Below are positions 25,080 through 34,008 of a stretch of DNA of 64,000 nt, in pieces (position 1 is the first letter of the stretch; every line of letters begins with the position of its first letter). The position numbers and the translations under genes were made by a program. Under the pieces are notes generated by a model. It saw nothing but the letters and a program-made list of their open reading frames with translations, made no database searches and had not been told where the DNA came from. The stretch comes from Pseudomonas sp. ANT_H12B (GTDB lineage: Bacteria > Pseudomonadota > Gammaproteobacteria > Pseudomonadales > Pseudomonadaceae), in contig NZ_VOBI01000013.1 in assembly GCF_008369325.1 (NCBI RefSeq), forward strand, positions 102,146-166,145. Reading direction: 5' to 3'.

Positions 25080-26309
25080 TCACGGAGTGCGAGTGAGAAG
25101 GGCGACATCTCCGAAAATTCGCTCGATGCGCACCCAGGCGTCTGTCGCCTCGGCGATAGCCTGGATGTATTGCGTGCGGGCGCTAATCAAGGTGCGCTGA
25201 GCATCGAGTACGTCGAGGAAGTTAAACTTGCCCATTTCGAAACCTCGGGTAGCGGTGTCGACGGCACTTTTCGCGGCAGGCAGGATGGTTTGATTGAACG
25301 ACGCGACTTCAGTGTTAGCCGTCATCCACTGATCCAGGGTGGTCTGGATTTCTGTGCGCAGGCGTAACTCACTGGCGTTACGAAGGTCGCGGGCTTGATC
25401 GGTACGGCGGGCAGCGGCTAGTACGTTGCCCTGGTTACGGTTAAACAATGGGATGGGCATAGACAGCCCCACGACATTCACCCGCTCGCGCTCGCGCTCG
25501 TCGTATTGGCTCCCGATACTCACGGTGAGGTCGGGAATTCGCTGAGCCTTCTCCAGGCCAAGGGAGGCTTCCCGCTGATCTATTTGCAGTTTTGCCAATC
25601 GTAGTTCCGCGGTTTCACCTATGCGATTAAGCAGCAGTGACGAATCCGGTACGGTTGGCATCGACCGGCCTGGATCACCCACAGACACGAATGCAGGCAA
25701 AGGCGCGCCCATGACCTGAGCGAGTCGCTGGTAGGCACTGGCCTCATCCCGCTCAGCCCGCCTCAGCTCCAGACGAACCTCTGATAGCTGAACCTCTGCG
25801 CGAGTACCTTCAACGGGTGAGGATTTACCACTCTTGATGCGACCTTGAGCTACACGCAAACCGCGCTCGGCGAGCTCAAGTGATTGACGTGATAACAGCA
25901 GCCTTTGCTGAGCCGTCGAGGAGCTGTAAAACGCCTGAATGACATCGGCACGCAGAACATTGCGTTTGCGGTCCAATTCAATACCGGCCGCGTCTTGAGC
26001 TCGACTGGCCACCTCGATCCTAGCCCCGCGCTTACCGCCAAGCTCGATCGGCTGGTTGATCATTACCGTCGTAGTGCGCGAGTTTCGCCGAGTATCTTCA
26101 GCCTCCCAGGAAACCTCAGGGTTAGGGATCAACCCTGCCTGCTGTCGCTCTCCCTGAGCAATACCAGTCTCCCATTGAGCGGCCGCCAGATCAGGGTTAT
26201 TGGCAAAAGCGGTTTCAAGCGCCTGATCCATTGTGAGCATTTGAGCGGTCGCCGCAAACAAAGGACTAGTCAAAAGCGCAAGGATCGAAATGAGACCTGC
26301 TCTTAGCAT
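25080..26309 (-). CDS. czcC: CzcC, outer-membrane efflux protein
   Basis: This is a TolC/OEP-family outer-membrane channel. ATG 26309 gives the signal peptide MLRAGLISILALLTSPLFAA; an in-frame ATG at 26366 would add 19 residues. Family features are LETAFANNPDLAAAQWE, INQPIELGGKRGARI, the repeated OEP helical hairpins, and FNFLDVLDAQRTLISARTQYIQA near the C-terminus. It is the first gene of czcCBA. The promoter box is 126 bp upstream of the chosen start. A decayed paralogue is at 33114-33810. Confidence 0.93.
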   Translation of the reverse strand: MLRAGLISILALLTSPLFAATAQMLTMDQALETAFANNPDLAAAQWETGIAQGERQQAGLIPNPEVSWEAEDTRRNSRTTTVMINQPIELGGKRGARIEVASRAQDAAGIELDRKRNVLRADVIQAFYSSSTAQQRLLLSRQSLELAERGLRVAQGRIKSGKSSPVEGTRAEVQLSEVRLELRRAERDEASAYQRLAQVMGAPLPAFVSVGDPGRSMPTVPDSSLLLNRIGETAELRLAKLQIDQREASLGLEKAQRIPDLTVSIGSQYDERERERVNVVGLSMPIPLFNRNQGNVLAAARRTDQARDLRNASELRLRTEIQTTLDQWMTANTEVASFNQTILPAAKSAVDTATRGFEMGKFNFLDVLDAQRTLISARTQYIQAIAEATDAWVRIERIFGDVALLTRTP

Positions 26310-26434
26310 GGTCTTATGCGTGATTGGGTGAGCAATAAACTTTCTACACCGAAGTAATTCCATCATTCCTTAAAACCTTTAAAACAAAAAGAATTTCCCA
26401 TGAGGCAAATGTAATTCTCCGCACCTATCAACAA

Positions 26435-26455
26435 GGTGACTGAAAAATTACAAAT
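26435..26455 (-). promoter_or_regulatory. TGTAAT-type promoter box of czcCBA
   Basis: The - strand reads ATTTGTAATTTTTCAGTCAC followed by C, the best example of the shared motif. A second half-like copy, CAAATGTAATTCTCCGCACC, faces the other way at 26406-26425 and could act on the divergent czcR. The box lies in the 367-bp region between czcC and czcR, the usual place for CzcR control. Confidence 0.65.
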
Positions 26456-26733
26456 ACGTTATCTAGCGGAAAAACCTCAATTAATGCATTAGGATGAAGT
26501 CAACAAGTGCTCGCGCCAAGAAACAACCCGAAACAAAAAAAGGGGAGCCGAACCTAGTACTTTAGGAGGTCAAGGAAACATGACGAACCTTGCAAAGCTT
26601 TAAAAAGACCATATTGCGAAGAAAATTAAAGATGTAGCCAGAATCGAAACGTTTATACAGATTAATAAAGCCCTTAAACCATGTTTAACGAGCATCCAAT
26701 CATTCCGATACATTTACCAGAGGGTGAAATCCT

Positions 26734-27408
26734 ATGCGAATCCTTGTGATAGAGGACGAGCTGAAGACTGCTGAGTACTTACATCAAGGCCTGACTGAAA
26801 GTGGCTATATTGTAGACTGCGCATCGACTGGGGCTGATGGACTCCATCTAGCACGTCAGCAAGCTTATGATCTGGTAATACTAGACGTAAATCTACCTGA
26901 AATTGACGGTTGGGACGTTCTTGAAAATATTCGGCAGACTAGTAGCACTCGGGTAATGATGCTGACTGCAAGAGGGCGTCTGGCAGACAAAATCAAAGGA
27001 TTGGATTTGGGAGCCGATGATTACCTGGTCAAGCCATTTGAATTCCCTGAGTTGCTTGCAAGAGTACGCACTTTAATGCGTCGCAGCGAACATATTCCAG
27101 TTCCAGAGGTATTAAAAGTCGCTGACCTTGAACTTGATCAAGGCAGACATCGCGCATTCCGCGGAAAGCAACGCATAGATCTGACGACAAAGGAGTTCGC
27201 GCTGCTTCATCTGTTGATGCGTCAATCAGGAGAGGTGTTATCTCGCACTCAAATTATCTCTTTAGTGTGGGATATGAACTTTGACTGCGACACAAACGTT
27301 GTCGAAGTTTCGATACGAAGATTGAGAGCAAAAATAGATGATCCATTTGAAACAAAATTAATACATACCCTTCGTGGCGTAGGCTATGTATTGGAGGCGA
27401 GGAAATGA
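26734..27408 (+). CDS. czcR: CzcR-type response regulator, copy 1
   Basis: This OmpR/PhoB-family regulator activates metal-efflux genes. The 224-aa protein has a receiver domain with an acidic pocket (IEDE), phospho-acceptor Asp51 in LVILDVNLP, Thr/Ala in MMLTARG and Lys in YLVKPFE. A winged HTH follows (TTKEFALLHLLMRQSGEVLSRTQI...NVVEVSIRRLRAKI). It overlaps czcS by 4 bp (ATGA). It is about 90% identical in protein to the copy at 29316, but its codons are clearly more A/T-rich. The ATG follows AGAGGGTGAAATCCT. Confidence 0.93.
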   Translation: MRILVIEDELKTAEYLHQGLTESGYIVDCASTGADGLHLARQQAYDLVILDVNLPEIDGWDVLENIRQTSSTRVMMLTARGRLADKIKGLDLGADDYLVKPFEFPELLARVRTLMRRSEHIPVPEVLKVADLELDQGRHRAFRGKQRIDLTTKEFALLHLLMRQSGEVLSRTQIISLVWDMNFDCDTNVVEVSIRRLRAKIDDPFETKLIHTLRGVGYVLEARK

Positions 27409-28835
27409 AACCGGTCAGCCTATCGATGCGGCTGGGGTTGATAGTTAGCATTATGGGAGCGGTACTAGTAGTGCTGTTAGCGATACTAGCTTTTTTAGCG
27501 CTTACTCACGAACTTGATTCGCGCGCAAAAAATAGCTTAGAGAAGAAGATGAGTCAGATTGAGCACAGTCTACTGATGGATATCAGTACCCGTGACATGA
27601 GTTTAAAACCACACGTGCTATTAGATCAAGTGCTGGGACACGACAATCTTAACCTGACCATCTTTGATGATGACAACATGAGTGAACCTCTGCTGAGTTT
27701 TGGAGCAGATATACCTGAAGTATCTACGAATCAAGCCGGAACAGCCGCCAGTAATAAGCTGTCGTACTACTCCCCAGCCGAAGAGTCCGGAATCCACATC
27801 CTCACCGCCTCTAAGCTCATGAAATTAAAGGATGGTGAGTTCGTATCGGTCCTACTGTCTATTGATCGCTCGAATGATGAAACGCTATTGAGCGCCTACC
27901 TGAGTTCGACCATTGTAGCGGTTCCACTGTTGCTGATTCTGATTGGTATCAGCGCCTGGGCTATTGTGCAACGAGGCTTATCCCCCCTCCGGGAATTCCG
28001 GAAAGTTGCAGCAATGGTGTCGGCCCAGGATTTAAGTCATCGACTCTCAGTTGTCAAGATGCCCCAAGAACTCAGTGAGCTTGCTCACGGTATAAACTTC
28101 ATGCTGCACCGTCTTGACGGCGGAGTTCAACAACTATCGCAATTTTCTGATGACTTGGCGCATGAGCTGCGGTCACCGATTACGAACCTTATGGGGAAAG
28201 CTCAGGTAACACTTTCTCGAGAACGCCCGGCAAAAGAGTACAAGGCTGTTTTAGAGTCATGCACCGAGGAACTAGGACGAGTCACCAGAATTGTTTCAGA
28301 CATGCTTTTCTTGGCCCAAGTAAGTCATCCGGCTGCACTCGTGCCGTTTGAAAGCATTTTACTAGAGGATGAAGCGCTAAAAGTCATCGACCTTTTTTCT
28401 CTATCGGCTGAGGAAAAGAGCGTCGGTATAACTGTCAGCGGATGGGGTAAAGTTTTAGGTGATCGACTCATGATTCAACGGGCTATTTCCAATCTTTTAT
28501 CAAATGCCATTCGTCACTGCCCAGCAGGGCAGTCCATTGCTATAGCGATTGAAACGCAATCTGAAAAAGTATCCCTATCAATAAGTAATCCTGGGGTAGG
28601 AATTGAGCACCAGCACTTGTTTCATATTTTCGATCGCTTCTATCGTGTGGATAACAGTCGCTCACGAGCTGAAGGTGGTACTGGATTAGGGTTGGCCATT
28701 GTCCGATCCATCATGAGCCTGCACCAAGGAATGGCAGAAGTCCAAAGTATGCCGGGCCATCTGACAGTTTTTCGACTTACATTTCCAAAATATAATGCAC
28801 AAAGCAACTTAAAATCCAAAAAACCAAGGGAGTGA
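27405..28835 (+). CDS. czcS: CzcS-type sensor histidine kinase, copy 1
   Basis: This is the inner-membrane sensor partner of CzcR. The 476-aa protein has TM1 (LIVSIMGAVLVVLLAILAFLAL), a periplasmic sensor region of about 130 aa, TM2 (TIVAVPLLLILIGISAWAI) and HAMP. The H-box is FSDDLAHELRSPITNLMGKA (phosphorylated His in AHELR), the N-box NLLSNAIRHCPAG, and the G-box GGTGLGLAIVRS. It starts 4 bp inside czcR. Confidence 0.92.
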   Translation: MKPVSLSMRLGLIVSIMGAVLVVLLAILAFLALTHELDSRAKNSLEKKMSQIEHSLLMDISTRDMSLKPHVLLDQVLGHDNLNLTIFDDDNMSEPLLSFGADIPEVSTNQAGTAASNKLSYYSPAEESGIHILTASKLMKLKDGEFVSVLLSIDRSNDETLLSAYLSSTIVAVPLLLILIGISAWAIVQRGLSPLREFRKVAAMVSAQDLSHRLSVVKMPQELSELAHGINFMLHRLDGGVQQLSQFSDDLAHELRSPITNLMGKAQVTLSRERPAKEYKAVLESCTEELGRVTRIVSDMLFLAQVSHPAALVPFESILLEDEALKVIDLFSLSAEEKSVGITVSGWGKVLGDRLMIQRAISNLLSNAIRHCPAGQSIAIAIETQSEKVSLSISNPGVGIEHQHLFHIFDRFYRVDNSRSRAEGGTGLGLAIVRSIMSLHQGMAEVQSMPGHLTVFRLTFPKYNAQSNLKSKKPRE

Positions 28836-29315
28836 TTTTAGTAAAACCGTAACTAAAATCACGACAAACAATAGTCTAAGAACGAGACTCCGAAAATTCA
28901 TAGAGCATAGATAGCGCGGGGTACTTACAAATCGCAAAGCGAGATCAACTCCCCTTGGTACATCCTGCCAGTCTCCCCAAAAAATGCGTGCAGCATTAAA
29001 TTGACTATCTGCGCCGTAACACTTCGAAACGATTCCCCATAGATATCAGCCGAGCGGAGCTTGGCTTCTGGCTGAAATGAATGTATGGGAGTCGCGCATT
29101 AACATGCCTGCGACATATAGTCGCAAATACTTTTATCGTAAAATGTCCTCCTCCTGTTGACCCTGTAGCAGCTTCAGGCTTGATACTGACCACTTGAGCA
29201 ATGCGCGGTTTTGAGATTTTTATGATCGAATAGTTCTACATCATTTCTTAGTCGGGCACTTAAATAAACTTCGAAAGTTTATTATTCAATTCATATTACA
29301 TAGGGCGGCACTACC
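28836..29315. other. 480-bp intergenic region between the two czcRS pairs
   Basis: There is no supported gene. A short hairpin follows czcS (the TTTTAGT...ACTAAAA area at 28838-28858). The right half holds a MerR-family-type promoter (29157-29187) pointing at the second czcR. The rest shows no feature I recognise. Confidence 0.6.
29157..29187 (+). promoter_or_regulatory. MerR-family-type promoter upstream of czcR copy 2
   Basis: -35 TTGACC (29157-29162) and -10 GATACT (29182-29187) are separated by 19 bp, the elongated spacer typical of MerR-family control. Within it lies an imperfect dyad, ACCCTG....CAGGCT (29160-29180). The same half-sites occur in the cadA promoter at 40537-40557. The transcript would have a leader of about 120 nt before czcR. 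CadR-type activation is inferred; no merR-family gene is in this window. Confidence 0.6.
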
Positions 29316-29990
29316 ATGCGAATGCTTGTAGTTGAGGATGAGCTTAAAACTGCCGAATACCTGCATCAGGGTTTGACTGAAAGCGGCTATATAGTAGACC
29401 GGGCGGCGAATGGTACGGATGGACTTCACCTTGCGCGTCAACAAACCTACGACTTGGTAATACTTGACGTCGATCTACCACAACTTGATGGCTGGGGTGT
29501 GCTCGAGCGACTGCGCCAAAGCAGTAACACCCGGGTCATGATGCTAACCGCTCGCGGGCGCCTGGCGGACAAGATCCGCGGCCTGGACCTGGGTGCCGAT
29601 GACTATCTGGTCAAGCCATTCGAATTTCCGGAACTGTTGGCCCGGGTACGAACTTTAATGCGTCGCAGCGAACAAGTTTCCGTCCCTGAGGTCTTGACAG
29701 TCGCCGATCTGGAACTCGACCAGGGCCGCCATAGGGCCTTCCGGGGCGAGCAGCGTATCGACCTGACGACCAAGGAATTTGCTTTGCTGCACCTTTTGAT
29801 GCGACAGTCGGGTGAGGTGCTTTCCCGCACTCAGATCATTTCATTGGTCTGGGACATGAACTTCGACTGCGACACCAATGTGGTCGAGGTTTCAATCCGC
29901 CGCCTGAGGGCCAAGATTGATGATCCTTTTGACAAGAAGCTAATCCATACCCTGCGCGGCGTTGGCTATGTACTGGAGGCCCGGGAATGA
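29316..29990 (+). CDS. czcR: CzcR-type response regulator, copy 2
   Basis: The 224-aa OmpR-family regulator is almost the same protein as copy 1. It has phospho-acceptor Asp51 in LVILDVDLPQLDGW and an identical winged HTH from TTKEFALLHLL to VEVSIRRLRAKIDDPF. Its codons are G/C-rich like the Pseudomonas core, unlike copy 1. The HTH recognition region is the same in both, so they should bind the same sites. It overlaps the downstream kinase by 4 bp. Confidence 0.93.
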   Translation: MRMLVVEDELKTAEYLHQGLTESGYIVDRAANGTDGLHLARQQTYDLVILDVDLPQLDGWGVLERLRQSSNTRVMMLTARGRLADKIRGLDLGADDYLVKPFEFPELLARVRTLMRRSEQVSVPEVLTVADLELDQGRHRAFRGEQRIDLTTKEFALLHLLMRQSGEVLSRTQIISLVWDMNFDCDTNVVEVSIRRLRAKIDDPFDKKLIHTLRGVGYVLEARE

Positions 29991-31399
29991 AGTCGGCAAG
30001 CCTGTCGATGCGGCTGGGTTTGGCGGTGAGTATCATGGGCGCATTGTTGGTGTTATTTCTGGCGGTTCTTGCGTTCCTCGCGCTAACGCATGAGTTAGAT
30101 AAACTGTCAAAAGACAACTTGAGCGAGAAAATGCGGCAAATCGAGCACAGTCTTTCGCTGTATGAAAAACCTGTCGACATCAACATTAAACCGCACGTTT
30201 TGCTGGATCAGGTGATGGGGCATGACCACCTCAACCTTACCATTTATGACCTGATAAATATGAGGACGCCGCTCTTGAAGTCAGGCTTTGGCTTGACGGA
30301 CCCCAGGGTGGAGTTGAAGGCGGCAGGGGCTGCCACCGACAAGGTGTCGTACTCCCGAAGCACCGATGATCAGGGCCGGCACTTCCTGACTGCATCCAGA
30401 CTGATCCGCTTGCCGAACGGTACGAATGTCGCCGTATTGCTGTCGCTTGATTGCGCCAACGATGAAGCGCTGCTCAGCACATATCTAAGCTCAACGATCA
30501 TGGCCTTGCCGTTGCTGCTGCTACTTATCGGCCTCAGTGCCTGGGCAGTGGTAAAACGGGGGCTCGCGCCGCTGCGGGAGTTTCGCAAGGTGGCCGCCAT
30601 GATCTCTGCTCAGGACCTCAGCCATCGACTCTGGGTGGTCAAGATGCCGCAGGAGCTCAGCGAACTGGCCCATGGCATCAACTTCATGCTGCACCGACTA
30701 GACAGCGATGTTCAGCAGTTGTCGCAGTTCTCCGATGACTTGGCCCACGAACTACGAGCACCCATTTCCAACCTGATGGGCAAAGCCCAGGTGACGTTGT
30801 CCCGGGTGAGGCCGGCCGAGGAGTACAAAGCGGTTTTGGAGTCCTCCACCGAAGAGCTTGGGCGCGTAGCCCGGATTGTCTCGGACATGCTTTTCCTGGC
30901 ACAGGTCAGTCATCCCGCTGCGCTGGTTCCGTTTGAGACCATTGCTCTGGAGGATGAAGCCTTGAAGGTCATCAATCTGTTTTCACTGTCGGCGGAAGAT
31001 AAACAGATCAGCGTGAGCGTTACTGGCAGGGGGTCGACCATTGGTGATCGGTTGATGATTCAGCGGGCAATTTCCAACCTGATGTCCAATGCAATCCGCC
31101 ATTGCCCAGTAGGCCAAGCCATCACAATCACCATCGAAGTCCATGCCACAGAAGTCTCGCTACATGTAGCCAACCCAGGCGCAGGTATTGAACCTCAACA
31201 CCTACCGCACTTATTCGATCGTTTTTATCGAGTTGACACTCATCATTCGCGCGCTGAAGGAAGTACCGGGCTTGGTTTAGCCATTGTGAAATCAATCATG
31301 AGTTTGCATCAGGGAGTCGCAGAAGTTAATAGCTGCCCAGGCAAGATCACGACCTTCAAGCTGGGTTTTCCAAACATCCATGGACACACCAGCTGGTGA
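29987..31399 (+). CDS. czcS: CzcS-type sensor histidine kinase, copy 2
   Basis: The 470-aa paralogue of the 27405 kinase has TM1 (LAVSIMGALLVLFLAVLAFLAL), a periplasmic sensor, TM2 (TIMALPLLLLLIGLSAWAVV), HAMP, an H-box (DLAHELRAPISNLMGKAQ), an N-box (NLMSNAIRHCPVG) and a G-box (GSTGLGLAIVKS). The periplasmic region diverges most between the copies (about residues 45-150). This suggests a shared output but a possibly different metal range. Confidence 0.92.
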   Translation: MKSASLSMRLGLAVSIMGALLVLFLAVLAFLALTHELDKLSKDNLSEKMRQIEHSLSLYEKPVDINIKPHVLLDQVMGHDHLNLTIYDLINMRTPLLKSGFGLTDPRVELKAAGAATDKVSYSRSTDDQGRHFLTASRLIRLPNGTNVAVLLSLDCANDEALLSTYLSSTIMALPLLLLLIGLSAWAVVKRGLAPLREFRKVAAMISAQDLSHRLWVVKMPQELSELAHGINFMLHRLDSDVQQLSQFSDDLAHELRAPISNLMGKAQVTLSRVRPAEEYKAVLESSTEELGRVARIVSDMLFLAQVSHPAALVPFETIALEDEALKVINLFSLSAEDKQISVSVTGRGSTIGDRLMIQRAISNLMSNAIRHCPVGQAITITIEVHATEVSLHVANPGAGIEPQHLPHLFDRFYRVDTHHSRAEGSTGLGLAIVKSIMSLHQGVAEVNSCPGKITTFKLGFPNIHGHTSW

Positions 31400-31440
31400 C
31401 ACCAACCATTGAAAAAACAGCCCTTATTCACGTCATCCGT

Positions 31441-31770
31441 TCATTCGTGCGTGTTACGACACACACCCATAATTTGGTATTCAATAGTGTGAAGCTTTCC
31501 AGCTGAGTCCTCATAGGTCATTCGAAAAGGTACAATGTTGCAAGAGCGAATTGGTGGGGTCGTACTCACCACTTTTGCGATATCAAGCTTCATTCCATCA
31601 CGATATTTCTGAACTTCCGGAGCTGTCTTGCCTTTTTGAGCTGCGTAGGCTGCCTTTGTTTTCTGATTTGCTTCCATGGCGTTATCGTTGCGATCACCAC
31701 GGCTTTCAGCGAATGTTATCGAAGACAATGATAGCGTCAGCGCAACAGCACTTAATTTTAAAGCGCTCAT
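31441..31770 (-). CDS. DUF2790-family periplasmic protein
   Basis: The 109-aa protein has a signal peptide (MSALKLSAVALTLSLSSITFA) followed by ESRGDRNDNAMEANQKTKAAYAAQKGKTAPEVQKYRDGMKLDIAKVVST...CNIVPFRMTYEDSAGKLHTIEY, the same pattern as the 19752 and 62860 proteins. It is convergent with czcS copy 2. A role in metal response is inferred from context only. Confidence 0.82.
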   Translation of the reverse strand: MSALKLSAVALTLSLSSITFAESRGDRNDNAMEANQKTKAAYAAQKGKTAPEVQKYRDGMKLDIAKVVSTTPPIRSCNIVPFRMTYEDSAGKLHTIEYQIMGVCRNTHE

Positions 31771-32054
31771 CGCAGAGTCTCTTTGAAGTGGTTACAAAGC
31801 TGTTAAACTTACGTAAGTTTAACGAGATAAACCTTTCTGACTCATTTCAGAAAAATCACTTATTTGTAATTTCCACCCGTTAGTCTCAAAAGCTTAGTGA
31901 GATATCAAAATCTGCCAAGCGCAGTACCGTCCCACCCAGGAGCCATTCGGGAATCCTATAAAACTTACTATTAGATGAAATATTTGTGCATTCTGAATTT
32001 AAATTGAATGTCGATTATTTCACACGACTTCAAAATTCGAAGGATTAAGAGGGC
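31771..32054. other. intergenic region downstream of the orphan regulator
   Basis: A TTAAACTTACGTAAGTTTAA palindrome (31803-31822) lies just upstream of the DUF2790 gene. An ATTTGTAATTTCCACC stretch lies at about 31862. No histidine-kinase remnant is visible here, although the regulator at 32055 would be expected to have one downstream. Confidence 0.45.
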
Positions 32055-32732
32055 TCATTGATCACGCGTTTCGAGAACATATCCAACACCACGCAAGGTA
32101 TGGATTAGCTTCTTGTCAAAAGGATCATCAATCTTAGCCCGAAGCCTTCTCATTGCTACTTCAACAACATTGGTGTCGCAATCAGCATTCAGCCCCCAGA
32201 GAGAGGACATGATTTGCTTGCGCGACAGCGTCGTACCAGTCTGGCGCATCAAGAGGTGTAGCAAGGCGAACTCCTTGTTGGTCAGTTCAATCCGCTGCTT
32301 GGCGCGACAGGTCCGGTGTCTGCCCAGATCGAGTTCCAGGTCGCCGACACACAGCACATCGGGCAATGCCGACAATTCAGTGCGACGCATCAGAGTACGT
32401 ACTCGGGCCAACAGTTCTGGAAACTCAATTGGTTTGACCATGTAATCGTCGGCGCCTAGGTCGAACCCTTTGATTTTGTCCTCCAGACTACCTTTAACGG
32501 TAAGTATCATGATAGGCGCAATAATGACCTTGCGAATGCTTACAAGTAAACCCCAATCGTCACGTTGCGGTAGGTTCGCGTCGAGCACTACAAGATCATA
32601 AGCCTGTTGGGATACTAAGCGTAAGCCATCGATTCCGCTGGCGACGCAATCAACGACAAATCCGCTTTCAGTCAGCCCCTGATGTAAATAATGGGCGGTT
32701 TTCAGCTCGTCTTCTATTATCAAAATACGCAT
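32055..32732 (-). CDS. orphan CzcR-like response regulator
   Basis: The 225-aa OmpR-family regulator has acceptor Asp51 in LVVLDANLPQRDDW and Lys in YMVKPIE. Its winged HTH closely resembles the CzcR pair (NKEFALLHLLMRQTGTTLSRKQI...NVVEVAMRRLRAKIDDPFDKK). The receiver domain is diverged: LTVKG replaces LTARG, and VIIAPIM replaces TRVMM. No kinase gene follows. It may be cross-phosphorylated by CzcS, or may compete with CzcR for the same sites. It is probably intact but its function is uncertain. Confidence 0.88.
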   Translation of the reverse strand: MRILIIEDELKTAHYLHQGLTESGFVVDCVASGIDGLRLVSQQAYDLVVLDANLPQRDDWGLLVSIRKVIIAPIMILTVKGSLEDKIKGFDLGADDYMVKPIEFPELLARVRTLMRRTELSALPDVLCVGDLELDLGRHRTCRAKQRIELTNKEFALLHLLMRQTGTTLSRKQIMSSLWGLNADCDTNVVEVAMRRLRAKIDDPFDKKLIHTLRGVGYVLETRDQ

Positions 32733-33113
32733 TTTTCATAAAATCTCGATACTAAATAATAAAACATCCTTGTACGCGCACAGATAACTTCACTCATCAA
32801 CCCATTCCAACATATTTGCATTGATCGATTTTAGTCAGTAAGAATTTATCACGCATTATCGAGGCTCCGCTACGCAATCGACGTAAAACATACAAACCTC
32901 CACACTAAATAGATCTTAGACTAATTGTCCGCAGCAGATGGGCTTATAACAAATTTGTAATTCTTCAGTCACCCTTCTGATAACTGCTCAGCAGTACATT
33001 GAGTGTGCAAAAAAACTACGCGTCATAGGATCCTGCGGACGGGGCGACTTCTGATCGAATCCAGACACCTGAAATCGATGCTCGCAGTTTTTTAGACCAT
33101 CAAATATTTATTA
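32733..33113. other. 380-bp divergent intergenic region with promoter box
   Basis: The region lies between the orphan regulator (leftward) and the decayed czcC (rightward). The one clear feature is the TGTAAT box at 32953. The rest is A/T-rich without a gene. Confidence 0.5.
32953..32973 (+). promoter_or_regulatory. TGTAAT-type promoter box of the decayed czc operon
   Basis: ATTTGTAATTCTTCAGTCAC followed by C differs from the czcCBA box at a single base within those positions. It shows that the pseudogene downstream once had the same control as czcC. Confidence 0.6.
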
Positions 33114-33810
33114 GTGAACAAAGAAACAGCGCGCTTTGGGGGCGTAAATCTTGTTATGCGATCTCGCATTAGAAAAATGTTGTGGGCGGCTGGTCCACTG
33201 TCTCGTGTTTCGTCGTTGATGACGGCGTCGCGTCAGGAAGCCCACGTCGAGGCTAGGACCAAACCCCAAACCGCATTACTCAATAACCCAAGCCTCGTAG
33301 ATGCCCAGTGGGATATCCAAACTGCCCAAACGGGGCACCAACAGACTGATTTGATCCTCAATCCAGTACTAATGGATGCCAAAGCCTTCCGCGAAAATTC
33401 GAACACCACCAACGTAAAGCTCCGTCGGACGCCGAAAGTGTGCGTCATGCGTGCACAGCAAGGTCTGATTTCAGCTCAGAGTTCGCAATGTCTGGCGGAA
33501 CGAGGATGACCAGCATCCGGAAGCGGTTGACCCTGGTGGGCGCTTCAACACCGATTTTGTCCTTCGGCCGCAAACTAAAAAGTATTTCGTCGGCGGCCAG
33601 CCGCACCTATCAGTCTCGTGATCTGCACAACGTCACCAAGCTACGCCTGCGGTACGAAATCCGCCTCGCTGTAGACAAGCGCTCGACGGCCTACAGAGCA
33701 ACAAAGTCTACGCGGCCCCGCACCCAGTATTTCGCTTCAGCACAACTACTGGTGTTCAAGGACGAATCGAGCAGATCTACAGCCACGTCGCTTACTTGGG
33801 GGGTTACCTC
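33114..33810 (+). pseudogene. decayed czcC
   Basis: Fragments in different frames align in order with the intact CzcC. TALLNNPSLVDAQWDIQTAQTGHQQTDLILNP corresponds to TAFANNPDLAAAQWETGIAQ. SQCLAERG corresponds to SLELAERG. SRTYQSRDLHNVTKLRLRYEI corresponds to RRTDQARDLRNASELRLRTEI. A C-terminal piece (RIEQIYSHVAYLG) in a third frame matches RIERIFGDVALL. The central portion is deleted and at least two frameshifts are present. Confidence 0.78.
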
Positions 33811-33954
33811 ATGAAAAAGATTTTCATCAGTTTGGTGTGTCTGGCGGTCTGGCTAGTCGCAGATCGCCAACTAGCTGACGAGAACGTTCAGGGTCACTGG
33901 TGCATCCACGAGTTGCACCGCGCCATAGGCGATTTTTTCTTACCTAAAACGTAG
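33811..33954 (+). CDS. 47-aa ORF at the position of the missing czcB
   Basis: This short frame starts at ATG 33811 (MKKIFISLVCLAVWLVADRQ), giving a signal-like helix, and ends after 47 residues (HRAIGDFFLPKT). It sits where czcB would start in the decayed second czc operon. It may be a truncated czcB, a small membrane peptide, or nothing. No family is recognised. Confidence 0.3.
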   Translation: MKKIFISLVCLAVWLVADRQLADENVQGHWCIHELHRAIGDFFLPKT

Positions 33955-34008
33955 TGACACTCCGGTGGCAGTTCGCGCCTGGATACGTCGAGATATTCCG
34001 GAGTACCC

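Noticed and set aside
29005..29193. 62-aa frame between the czcRS pairs
   Set aside because: No ribosome site or family; it overlaps the MerR-type promoter.
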